Virus record (IMG/VR): IMGVR_UViG_3300042731_001723
Coordinates: 1-29,101 of that record
Strand: one strand, 5' to 3'
Length of the DNA stretch: 29,101 bases
Source: a virus
The translations under genes were made by a program, and so were the position numbers. Position 1 is the first letter of the stretch; every line of letters starts with the position of its first letter. Shown piece by piece: positions 14,457 to 22,300 of this stretch. The notes beneath the pieces are model-generated. The model was not told the origin of the DNA, ran no database searches, and saw nothing but the letters and a program-made list of their open reading frames with translations.

Positions 14457-14719
14457 ATTGATACGTGTTTTATGATGTTTTGGTTCTGTGCTATTTTTAA
14501 GAATGTAGCAGTGTTGTAGGGGTGACGTGAAATCATACCGTCTGTGTAGAATATGACTATCTCTTTGTCCTCATCTTTAGCAGGTCTTTTATTTGTCATC
14601 ATTGCACCGTCTGCTACGTATATAATGTCATACTTGTACCCGTCTGTGACGAAACTAGATTGTCTCTGTTGTACAGCTATTTGAAATCTGTGCCATGAAA
14701 AATCCTTTGATAGTTTCAT
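14438..14719 (-). CDS. Unknown early protein (93 aa)
   Basis: 93 residues, mixed charge, no membrane segment (MKLSKDFSWHRFQIAVQQRQ; IVIFYTDGMISRHPYNTATF). The strand-helix pattern suggests a compact alpha/beta fold. ATGA overlaps on both sides place it firmly in the early operon between two HTH genes. It ends EDKKQ, like the preceding protein, because the last codons are shared with the repeated ribosome-site sequence. No family recognised. Early position and small size are compatible with a host-takeover or counter-defence role, but nothing in the sequence shows this. Confidence 0.7.
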   Translation of the reverse strand: MKLSKDFSWHRFQIAVQQRQSSFVTDGYKYDIIYVADGAMMTNKRPAKDEDKEIVIFYTDGMISRHPYNTATFLKIAQNQNIIKHVSIEDKKQ

Positions 14720-14734
14720 TGTTTTTTGTCCTCT
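14716..14734 (-). repeat. 19-bp stop/ribosome-site/start junction, copy 2
   Basis: Identical to 14438-14456 and used in the same way, at the previous gene boundary of the early operon. Confidence 0.85.
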
Positions 14735-14964
14735 GTCATTGCAGGTTTGATGCAGATGTCATGGTACACAGACCAGTGTCTATCTGCAGTGTATTGAAGA
14801 TTGATTTTATTGACGATTATCATCAGTTGTGCATACGTAGGCCGTACCTCACCTGACATGATGTCCTGTACATTCTGTAGACTGATGAGTGTACGTCTGT
14901 GCAGCTCTGTGTGTGACCAGTTGAGTGCATCTAAATATTTCTGAATCTGTTGTGCCTCTGTCAT
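14716..14964 (-). CDS. Small HTH protein (82 aa)
   Basis: 82 residues from the ATG at 14964, which has AGGGGG just upstream and overlaps the previous stop (ATGA). A longer frame to 15036 lacks a ribosome site and would overlap the upstream membrane-protein gene. The sequence YLDALNWSHTELHRRTLISL with IMSGEVRPTYAQLMIIVNKI is a Cro/XRE-like helix-turn-helix. The C-terminal part ends AMTEDKKQ. A candidate Cro-like regulator of the early promoter, whose palindrome lies about 720 bp upstream of this start. No lysogeny genes accompany it. Confidence 0.65.
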   Translation of the reverse strand: MTEAQQIQKYLDALNWSHTELHRRTLISLQNVQDIMSGEVRPTYAQLMIIVNKINLQYTADRHWSVYHDICIKPAMTEDKKQ

Positions 14965-15101
14965 AGTGCACCCCCTGCATCTAGCCACCGTGCCACATCT
15001 ACTAGAATGCGCATGAATGGGAAATATAATAGCCATAGCCCACAGACTACGGCACAGATGCCTACGTTCTCACCTAAATTTTTTGCCTGTTGTTTTGTCA
15101 T
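14961..15101 (-). CDS. Small membrane protein (46 aa)
   Basis: 46 residues beginning MTKQQAKNLGENVG, then one hydrophobic segment (VGICAVVCGLWLLYFPFMRI, 14-33) and a short amphipathic tail. Ribosome site AGAGGTCAATC precedes the ATG at 15101, and the stop overlaps the next start as ATGA, so it is clearly part of the early operon. An early single-pass membrane peptide could act in superinfection exclusion or host-membrane takeover. That is inference from type and timing only. Confidence 0.6.
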   Translation of the reverse strand: MTKQQAKNLGENVGICAVVCGLWLLYFPFMRILVDVARWLDAGGAL

Positions 15102-15162
15102 GATTGACCTCTATTGATGCGTACAGGCAGAGTCAGACCCCACCTGCACTGTGTTGATTTTG

Positions 15163-15621
15163 TTATTTGCCTAGACCTGTCATGATTTCCTGCAGACGTT
15201 CATACATTGCGTCTAGTTCATTGCATTCTGCTACTGTCAGTACATTGTCATACTGTTCATCATTCTCACATGTGGCCTGCACATATCTCAGTGTCATTGC
15301 TGCCTGTGATAGTTCACTGATGATGTGTGTTGTCTCTATTGACAGTTCTACAGTCTCTGTCTCTGCAGTCTCTGTCTCTACATTCTCTGCTGCTGCCTGT
15401 GCTTTGATTTTGTCATATGCACGTGCGCATGATTTGCATTCTACTACACATGAATCTGCCTGTACTGTGTCATATTTATCATCATTCAAGTCTACAGACC
15501 CACACAGACTGACATTTGTAGTCAAGTTGTATACGTGATTACGTAGAATAGTTGGTATGTACTGACATGTAGCGAATGAATATACGTGACATGTAGTATA
15601 GTTTTGTAGATTGATTGTCAT
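15163..15621 (-). CDS. Cys-rich early protein, unknown
   Basis: 152 residues from the ATG at 15621, which has GAGG six bases upstream. An in-frame ATG at 15633 contains this ribosome site and is unlikely. Residues about 40-70 hold LCGS...ADSCVVECKSCARAY, a Cys pattern like small phage zinc-binding proteins with a VxCKxCxR motif. A Glu/Thr-rich stretch (ENVETETAETETVE) follows, then a helical end. First gene of the early unit, 46 bases after the predicted transcript start. The first 17 bases of the gene are identical to those of the methyltransferase gene. Confidence 0.65.
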   Translation of the reverse strand: MTINLQNYTTCHVYSFATCQYIPTILRNHVYNLTTNVSLCGSVDLNDDKYDTVQADSCVVECKSCARAYDKIKAQAAAENVETETAETETVELSIETTHIISELSQAAMTLRYVQATCENDEQYDNVLTVAECNELDAMYERLQEIMTGLGK

Positions 15622-15649
15622 GATTTGCCTCATTGATTTGTGTGTTGTT

Positions 15650-15666
15650 AGATAGTTCGTCTATCT
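15650..15666 (-). other. Hairpin at the predicted 5' end of the early transcript
   Basis: AGATAG and CTATCT form a perfect 6-bp stem with a 5-base loop. The predicted transcript start is about base 15667, so the RNA would begin with this stem-loop, which may protect it from 5' decay. Confidence 0.5.
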
Positions 15667-15673
15667 GTCTTTT

Positions 15674-15702
15674 ATATTAACAGATGTTAACACATGTGTA
15701 AA
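15674..15702 (-). promoter_or_regulatory. Early promoter, sigma70-like with extended -10
   Basis: On the minus strand TTTACA (15702-15697), a 17-base spacer, then TAATAT (15679-15674) preceded by TGT, an extended -10 element. It drives the early operon beginning at 15621. The palindrome at 15686-15703 covers the -35 box and most of the spacer. Confidence 0.7.
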
Positions 15703-15703
15703 C
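15686..15703. promoter_or_regulatory. Palindromic operator over the early promoter
   Basis: GTTAACACATGTGTAAAC is an 18-bp dyad with 16 matching positions and a perfect 10-bp core (ACACATGTGT). Its position over the -35 box and spacer is that of a repressor site. The HTH proteins of this operon are candidate ligands. Confidence 0.6.
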
Positions 15704-15811
15704 ACTTATTTACAGTTTTATCGTATTTATTTTGGCAAATAGTCTACAGGCCTGAATCAGTCTACGTCACAGTAGGGGGATTTTTTTGAATATATGCAGT
15801 GGTCAGATTTG

Positions 15812-15849
15812 TGTACAGTATCTGTGGCATCTGGTCAAAATACTGTACA
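15812..15849. promoter_or_regulatory. Perfect 10-bp inverted repeat upstream of the exonuclease gene
   Basis: TGTACAGTAT (15812-15821) and ATACTGTACA (15840-15849) are exact reverse complements with an 18-base spacer. ACAGTATCTGT (15815-15825) is shared with the operator at 1036-1050. The site ends 29 bases before the start codon at 15879. Confidence 0.6.
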
Positions 15850-15878
15850 GTGTGACAGACACATTCTAGAGGCATTCT

Positions 15879-16418
15879 ATGGACTTGAATAACCCCCGTA
15901 CAATACACTTTGTAGACCTTGAAACCACACACCTAGACCCTACAAAGGGTGAAATCATAGAGATATGCATACTCACGTCACATGACTGGGGCCGTAGCAT
16001 TCATGATGTCTACTGTACAAAGGTCAAACCAGTACACATAGAGACTGCAGACCCTGCCTCATTGAATGTCAACGGGTACAATGAATCAGACTGGGCAGCT
16101 GCACCGGTCTGGTCTGACATCGTCAATCATGTATCTGAACGACTATCAGACGGTATCATATGTGCACATCATGCTATTTTTGAATCTGCATGGCTACGTC
16201 ACCACTGCACAGGACTACTGACACACAGATTCATGTGTACTCAGACACTGGCCTATGTATACCTGCCACTGCGCACGGCCTCTATGTCTGCCATACGTGA
16301 CTATTTTAACTGGTCACATGACGATGCACACACTGCGTATGCAGATGCATATGACTGCTATCAGTTCTTTGTTATCTGTACGACTGACCCTTTACCTGAG
16401 CTGCCTGACGAATTTTGA
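15879..16418 (+). CDS. DnaQ-like 3'-5' exonuclease (DEDDh family)
   Basis: 179 residues. Exo I FVDLETT (D13, E15) and Exo III HTAYADAYD (H151, D156) are standard. Exo II reads CAHHAIFESAWL, with Glu (E102) where DnaQ-type enzymes have Asp and His instead of Asn before it. It is probably an active or modified single-strand 3' exonuclease for DNA or RNA processing. No polymerase gene is present, so it does not proofread a phage polymerase encoded here. It is transcribed from the plus strand, divergent from the early unit. Ribosome site AGAGG seven bases before the ATG. Its 3' end overlaps the last late gene tail to tail. Confidence 0.85.
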   Translation: MDLNNPRTIHFVDLETTHLDPTKGEIIEICILTSHDWGRSIHDVYCTKVKPVHIETADPASLNVNGYNESDWAAAPVWSDIVNHVSERLSDGIICAHHAIFESAWLRHHCTGLLTHRFMCTQTLAYVYLPLRTASMSAIRDYFNWSHDDAHTAYADAYDCYQFFVICTTDPLPELPDEF

Positions 16419-16515
16419 TAGCCTGCAGCTGCCTCTGTGCATCACGTCTACGTCTGTGTATTTTTGATGCACCCTCATAGGCCTTGTACCCACCTTTGAC
16501 CCGTACTACTGGCAT
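16372..16515 (-). CDS. Small basic phage protein (47 aa)
   Basis: 47 residues: MPVVRVKGGYKAYEGASKIH, then an Arg/Gln-rich helix (RRRRDAQRQLQAIKIRQAA). The layout, a short Gly-rich start, a Ser-Lys-x-x turn and then xAxxQxxAI, resembles a short motif found in many phages as stand-alone peptides or attached to other proteins. Function unknown. The start overlaps the previous stop (TGATG). Its end overlaps the convergent exonuclease gene by 47 bases. Last gene of the late unit. Confidence 0.65.
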   Translation of the reverse strand: MPVVRVKGGYKAYEGASKIHRRRRDAQRQLQAIKIRQAAQVKGQSYR

Positions 16516-16835
16516 CAGACCACCCTCTGAAATCTAGCTTTGATTTCACCCACTATCACGTTTATCTGTTCAAGTTTCTGTTCTAGCAATGACATGCGCT
16601 TGTCAAGGTCGTTTATTTCTTTGACGATTTCGGTGCGCATTGCGTCCTCACGGGCCTGCAGGTCTGCTATGACTTTGTCATATCTGTCACGTAGTTCCTT
16701 TTCACGTAGTTCCTGCTTTGCCTCACGTTCATCTGCCCGTTTTCTCTGTTCCATGTACTGCCAGTAGAGAAATGCACCGAATGCTACATTTGAACCACCG
16801 TTCATCAGTAGGTGTAGAATGTCCTGTTCAGGCAT
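16515..16835 (-). CDS. Membrane-anchored coiled-coil protein, holin or spanin candidate
   Basis: 106 residues from the ATG at 16835 (AGGGG eight bases upstream). A GTG at 16838 is the alternative. The N-terminus MPEQDILHLLMNGGSNVAFG runs into one hydrophobic segment (to about residue 25). A long charged coiled coil (KRADEREAKQELREKELRDR and on to 100) follows. The start resembles BhlA/UviB-type holins. The single N-terminal anchor plus coiled coil also fits an inner-membrane spanin. Position two genes after the amidase supports a lysis role. No lipoprotein partner for a spanin was found. Confidence 0.55.
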   Translation of the reverse strand: MPEQDILHLLMNGGSNVAFGAFLYWQYMEQRKRADEREAKQELREKELRDRYDKVIADLQAREDAMRTEIVKEINDLDKRMSLLEQKLEQINVIVGEIKARFQRVV

Positions 16836-16844
16836 CACATACCC

Positions 16845-17057
16845 CTACAAATCACGTAGAATCGGTTCTAGTTTGGCAGGCAAATCTAGTACGTGTTCTA
16901 TGATGATTTCCTGACGTTCATCACGTGTGATTTTTGAACCACCGTCACTGTCTGCAGATTTGGCCTCTAGAATGTCATCTACGATAGCAGATACAATAGG
17001 TGTCAGTTCTTTCAGAATCTGTGTGATGAGTTTGATTTTTTCCCAGTCAAGTCGCAT
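16845..17057 (-). CDS. Small helical protein beside the lysis genes (70 aa)
   Basis: 70 residues: MRLDWEKIKLITQILKELTP, an amphipathic segment (IVSAIVDDILEA), a Ser/Asp/Gly turn and a second helix (RQEIIIEHVLDLPAKLEPIL). Not a clear transmembrane protein. Between amidase and the holin/spanin-like gene, so possibly a lysis regulator or holin-like component. I do not recognise it. Nine-base gap to the next gene and 12 bases after the amidase stop. Confidence 0.6.
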   Translation of the reverse strand: MRLDWEKIKLITQILKELTPIVSAIVDDILEAKSADSDGGSKITRDERQEIIIEHVLDLPAKLEPILRDL

Positions 17058-17069
17058 GATGTGCCTCTG

Positions 17070-17639
17070 TTAGTTGTTCTGTAGATGATATATGATGCCC
17101 TCTGCAAGTGCGATACCGACACGTCTGATACCCTCTGGGGTCGTCAGTGGTTCATGCGCAGGGCAGTCAATAAATAACGGTTCAAAGCATAGGGCCACGG
17201 GTCGCCCTACACCTTTGATAGTGTTGTATGCATTCTGTGTCCAGTCGTCAGGTGCAGCTGCTATAGACTTTACTGACTGCAGCTCAGGGCAGGCATTCTG
17301 TAGTCTGAGGTTCACACTGTGGGCTAGTGATGCACCTGATGCAGACCTGTTGTCATAGAATGATGCACCGTATGCACCCCCACCTGCATTTATATGGCAG
17401 GCCACGTAGACACACTGACCTGATACATTCGATGCATATTCATTCACACGTCTGTGTCTGGCACTGTACCACCCGTCTGTGAGTACACACACATCAAACC
17501 CGTGCATTCTTAGATGATTTTCACAGGCAAATATGTACTGACTGGTCAGATACGTCTCTGTGACCTGTGCATTTTTTGCACCCTCATCATTCCACCGGTT
17601 CGGTTTGCCTAGGTGTTGTCTGTCTAGAAAAATCATCAT
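17070..17639 (-). CDS. N-acetylmuramoyl-L-alanine amidase (Amidase_3-like endolysin)
   Basis: 189 residues from the ATG at 17639, which has AGGGG five bases upstream. An in-frame ATG at 17660 has none. The zinc and catalytic set of Amidase_3 can be placed: H9 (FLDRQH), E28 (VTETY), H82 (ACHINAGG, the SxHxNA position) and E153 (CFEPLF). The usual GHGG is replaced by QHLG. Single catalytic domain, no wall-binding domain and no signal peptide, so release across the membrane needs a holin. Cuts the bond between the glycan and peptide stem of peptidoglycan at the end of infection. Confidence 0.85.
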   Translation of the reverse strand: MMIFLDRQHLGKPNRWNDEGAKNAQVTETYLTSQYIFACENHLRMHGFDVCVLTDGWYSARHRRVNEYASNVSGQCVYVACHINAGGGAYGASFYDNRSASGASLAHSVNLRLQNACPELQSVKSIAAAPDDWTQNAYNTIKGVGRPVALCFEPLFIDCPAHEPLTTPEGIRRVGIALAEGIIYHLQNN

Positions 17640-17698
17640 AGTACCCCTACTGTACCACATCTACTGTCACTGTCATTGTCTGTGACGGCATCTGTCAT
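17636..17698 (-). CDS. Possible 20-aa leader ORF between tail hub and amidase
   Basis: ATG overlaps the tail-hub stop (TGATG) and the reading frame (MTDAVTDNDSDSRCGTVGVL) ends in a TGA overlapping the amidase start (ATGA). It could carry ribosomes from the tail gene to the amidase gene. No protein function is suggested, and it may simply be chance. Confidence 0.3.
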   Translation of the reverse strand: MTDAVTDNDSDSRCGTVGVL

Positions 17699-19320
17699 CA
17701 TTCAAATAATAGTGTGAATCGCCACCGGTTATCTATCCACACCTTTGCACTGACTATCATACGACGGTCAATGACAAAGTATCTCTCTATAGTTGCATCT
17801 ATCACGTCACCGATTCTGAGATAGCCAAACTCTGCAGGTGCATCTACGTCTACTGTGTACACTGGCAGACTGCTAGACCTGACTTTGTCTGTGGCCACCT
17901 TTACTGCAGTGTCTCTGTCATAGATGTAGTCTGCCTCTATAGTTGCAGGTTTCACCCCGTACAGATTTACACTCTTTTTGGCATAGTCTGACACTACGTC
18001 GTATGACTCTGTCTGCACATGGGTGACACGACACAGACTGCCGTGTGATTGATCGTGACCTCTTTTTGCATATCGCAGTGTCACGTGATTCACTAGGTCT
18101 GCCGTATTTCGTAGTGTTGAGATAGGTGATGTCTGTATGCATTCTTTATCGTCTCCGATTGATATAGATGTGACTGCAGCTACATGTGTCAGACCCCACA
18201 TCTGATTTAGAATAGGCCGTAGGCCGTGTGGCCCTACCTGCACTGAGATAGGCAGATAGGGTATGATGTTAGCAGATAGCCACTCAAATGCAGTCAGTTC
18301 AGGGTCTGTGATGTACCCTGCAAATACATACTGATTCAGAATCACTGATAGATTTGACCACGCATCGTCATCAAAGTCTGTGCCAGACTGGGTCAATGCC
18401 CACCGACAGACATCACCACCCCGTGTCAGGTCACCTGACCCGTATCTGTTAGGTAGGCCACCTGCATTCATGTATACCCACCACTCACGTGAATCACCTG
18501 ACCCCCCATAGTTAGGGATAGCCACATTGTCAGATGTATTCAGACTGATGTATGAATAGACATTGCCTCTGCCGTCATCATCTACCTGTATGTTTTTTGT
18601 GACACTGTTGTAATTATCATCTTGTATCGTTGCAGTCGTAGCCTCTACAGGGTGACCTGCTATCATAAAACGTGCATCATGATTATCATATTCTGAGTAG
18701 CAGTAGGCAGGTGTAGCAAATAGATTTTTTTCTGTACCCTCTGTCTGCCGTACCTTGTACCCTGCCTGACCTATCACGACTGGGTACGGTTTACCGTCTG
18801 CAGTCTCTATGTGTCGTGTACTAAATCTGTCATCTATATACTTATTACCATCTAGTATCAGTTTGTCTGATTCATAGGGGGGTGATTCTATACTGAATGA
18901 TACAAAGTCGTCAAGGTCGTCAGGGTCACCTATGGTAGGTTCCTGTATTTTACCTCTGTACAGTACCACCCTCTGACTGTAGGTCTGCTGCACCTCATCA
19001 CCTTTGATGAGTACATAGAAAAACGATGCAGATACACCCTCGAGGGACTGACCCTGTGACCAGAGCTGCAATACATTGCAGTCCTGCATCACTAGGCCCA
19101 TCATCACTATATTTGCCTCTATGTCCTTTGACAGTATCTCTGCAGATTCTGTGTAGTCAAAGTCACGTACAGTAGGCAGGTATTCATACACTGACCCGTC
19201 ATCTGCCTGCAGGGTGATGTACTCTGTACTGTATCTGTGCATTTTTCCTGCAAACTGAAACTCTACACAGAATACAGGCCGTGACCCCATTAACTGACTA
19301 CGGGTGAATATATCCGACAT
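17698..19320 (-). CDS. Tail hub / baseplate protein
   Basis: 540 residues. It begins MSDIFTRSQLMGSRPVFCVE, then beta-rich segments typical of tail-tip proteins (HRYSTEYITLQADDGSVYEY; SVVLYRGKIQEPTI-like turns). The middle is Gly/Asp-rich and the C-terminus is a beta domain (YLRIGDVIDATIERYFVIDR). Position after the tape measure and sialidase-like protein and before the endolysin fits a central tail hub. No enzymatic motif seen. Stop of the upstream gene and its start overlap (TAAATG). Confidence 0.65.
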   Translation of the reverse strand: MSDIFTRSQLMGSRPVFCVEFQFAGKMHRYSTEYITLQADDGSVYEYLPTVRDFDYTESAEILSKDIEANIVMMGLVMQDCNVLQLWSQGQSLEGVSASFFYVLIKGDEVQQTYSQRVVLYRGKIQEPTIGDPDDLDDFVSFSIESPPYESDKLILDGNKYIDDRFSTRHIETADGKPYPVVIGQAGYKVRQTEGTEKNLFATPAYCYSEYDNHDARFMIAGHPVEATTATIQDDNYNSVTKNIQVDDDGRGNVYSYISLNTSDNVAIPNYGGSGDSREWWVYMNAGGLPNRYGSGDLTRGGDVCRWALTQSGTDFDDDAWSNLSVILNQYVFAGYITDPELTAFEWLSANIIPYLPISVQVGPHGLRPILNQMWGLTHVAAVTSISIGDDKECIQTSPISTLRNTADLVNHVTLRYAKRGHDQSHGSLCRVTHVQTESYDVVSDYAKKSVNLYGVKPATIEADYIYDRDTAVKVATDKVRSSSLPVYTVDVDAPAEFGYLRIGDVIDATIERYFVIDRRMIVSAKVWIDNRWRFTLLFE

Positions 19321-22300
19321 TTATCTGACCTCACGTAGTATGACTGTAGACACTCTAAATACCTCACCACTGTTGTCAGACAGACCCTCATCACCTATGA
19401 CGTGTTCTATCTGCATGTCTGTGCCTAGTGTGCATAGCATGTGTTCATGATACCGATTCAGGGTGATGTGTGAACTAGGTAGTTTTTCCAGTGCAGGCAG
19501 ATACACGACGGCATCACGTGACCCGTTCACGTACTGTACTAGGCCCATCATAGTAGTAGGTGCATCGCCACGGGCTGCAATAGGTTCACCACTGTATAGA
19601 CTGTAGTGGTCAGGTGATGCAGGGTCTGCAAATAGTGCAGATGTATCTACCCCGTCTGTCCATGCCACACGCACTGTACGACCGCCCTGACCCCGTCTCT
19701 GACTGTATAGAGTACCAGACGGCATCTCTGATTCTATGACATTCGCCTCAAATGCAATAGTTCTACCTCTGCCGTACTGGGGTGATGTGATGACGACTGA
19801 CCCCATGACTGCAGTGCCTATCTCAAATCTGCCCTGTGCAGTTTTCTGTGATGAGATAGCAATACGGATACCTGCATACTGATTCTGATTCAGTACCACC
19901 GTGCAGGCAGACGGTATCAGATAGGCCGTGCCTGATGTGGGGTCTGTAGATTTGACCCCTGCTAGTGCCAGATATGCACGTTTTGATGACGTTGCAGCTA
20001 GTACACCTGAGCCTGATGATTCTATTCTACGTTGCACCGTCGTGCCTGCACCGTCGTCAAGTAGGATAGACCACCCTGCGCATTCATTCAGATGCAGATA
20101 CACACCTGATGCATCTGTACATGTCACTGCTGCACCTACACGGGTGAATGTCCACCCTGCAGACCCGTTGACTGTGTTGTACACCGTTGCCACCTTTGAC
20201 CACGCACCACCTGTATGCACCTCTACACTGAACTCTTTAAAGTTTATACCAGTCAGATAAATACCTGTAGCCTGTGTCTGTATGTGACTGTCTGCCGTAC
20301 CCTGTAGGGTCGTATTCATCATGAATGCAATAGACTGAGTAGGTACACTGTCTGCATCTGCATCTGCTACTGTGTCAGATTTCCACCCCACCTGTGGACT
20401 GGGTGATACTGAATGTAGTACACGGGCCACCGGTGACCCGTACTGTGGGTCAATCGTGTATGTATCACCCTCACGGGCTGCACCGTCAAGTGTAGACAGT
20501 TCTAGGCCGTCTTTGATAGTCGTGAAAAATCCACGGCCTGCATACTGACGTGCGTTGATGTCCTGTGGTCGCCATTCAATGCCGTTGCCTGTGGTGACAC
20601 CATATGAGAAAAAGTGATAGTCTGCCCGTACTGTAGCAGTGTGTGCAGTAGGCATGCCCCAGTACACCTGCTGCGTCGTATTTGTATCTGTACTCAGACG
20701 GCCTGTCAGTTCTACATACTGTAGAGGTGACCCTGCAGGTGCATAGTTTACGTAGACATCGCCTGATGTGTTGTCTAGGTACATCAGAATCTGTACCCCG
20801 TCTGGCAGACTGAGGCCTGTGGCAGATGCTATAGGTGTAGTGTATCCTGCATGAACGTCATACACGTGTATTCTGTTAGCCCCTACCACTACCTCTACGT
20901 GATATGTGTCTGTACTGGTCTGTGTCTGAATCTGCACACCGAACGCAGTACCACGGGTGACAGACCCACCTGATACATTTGTGATTTTTGTATGTACTAT
21001 CGCCCCGTTATCTTTTTGGGTGATAGTGTTGTAGTACTTGACTGATTCTGTGGCATCACAGGTCAGACTGATGTGATCACCACCTAGGGCCTCTACAGGT
21101 GTACCTGTGACTGTACGTGTCCAGATACCACCCTGTGCAGGTAGGTCTGCAGCGACCCAGTCACGTATATTGTACCCCCACTGTGCATCTGTAGGGTATG
21201 CCTGCAGTCTGGGGTACTGTTGAGTAGACCACACACCTAGACTGACGACTATCAGACTGTCTGCCAGTGTATTTGTACCTTTATTATTCCAGTTGCAGAA
21301 TAGCAGCTGTTCACCCTGTCCTGCACACGTCTGCAGATTGATGATGCCTGCACCTGCAGCCCCGTATGAAAATACCTTTGTATTTGAAAATGCAAACTCA
21401 TCACCCCAGTTATTCCACTTTGATGCATAGTCCTCTACACCGATACCTGCTAGGTCACTGTATGCACCGTGAATGATGTTACCTGTGTAGGTTGCATGGT
21501 ATTTCCCTGCATACAGGTACAGTCTGCCGTCTGTGTCTTTATGCATGCAGATGTCACCACCGACTAGACGATTACCTGACCCTGCACACAGTGATGCAGA
21601 TAGAGTGTCTGCAGGTATGATGCCTAGCACATCGAATACACTATCATAGGCATTTGATATACGGGTGAAATCAATACTATCAGTAGATGATATGTATGCA
21701 ATGATGAATACCCCGTTATGTTCTACCACCTGTGGCAGATAAAAGTGTGACCCGTCTGATGCCTCTGCCTGATCTATGTAGTCATATGTCAGACCACCGT
21801 TTGACGATGCGTACTGTGTGATTCTACTACCGAATGATACACTATTGTCATGCAGATACAGACCTGCAATGAGTAGTACCTGATGTGTACTGGCAGATAG
21901 TTGCAACGGTTGCAAGTCGTACCCCGTTGCCCCTGCACCTATTGCACCGTCTACATCTATGTCCTCTGGTAGCGCACGACTAGATACCAGTTCAAAGGTC
22001 TGACCGTCATCTACTGATCTGTGTATGTGTATATTCGCTACACGTTTAACAGGGTCAATCACCCAGACGGCACAGAGTACAGAGGCATCAGGCATCTGAC
22101 ACAGTGTGGGGTATCTCTTATTGCCTACTAGACTACTGTTATCCTGTTCATCTATCAGAATACTACTGTACGTACCGTCTACAGTGATTCTACCTACACG
22201 TGCCTGATTGATTGTCAGTGTACTGTATTCATTTGCCACTAGAACTGTACCAGATGTCAGGCGCAGTGATTTACGTGGTATATATTTAGTATTTGTAGAC

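Larger units (their letters stand above)
15622..15878. other. Divergent control region of the early unit and exonuclease gene
   Basis: About 257 bases, more AT-rich than the coding parts around 15670-15730. It contains the early promoter with its palindrome, the 5' hairpin, and the inverted repeat upstream of the exonuclease gene. Between them (15704-15811) I see a T7 run at 15781-15787 and nothing further that I can name. Confidence 0.6.

Noticed and set aside
14716-15036. Longer 106-residue form of the small HTH protein
   Set aside because: The first 24 residues are another frame of the 46-residue membrane protein. The ATG at 14964 has AGGGGG and an ATGA overlap, the longer start has nothing.
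14438-15101. A lysogeny switch (repressor and Cro pair)
   Set aside because: Small HTH proteins and an operator are present, but no integrase, attachment site or excisionase is seen anywhere in the genome.
17070-17660. Amidase starting at 17660
   Set aside because: No ribosome site there. The ATG at 17639 has AGGGG at the right distance and places the zinc His near the N-terminus as usual.
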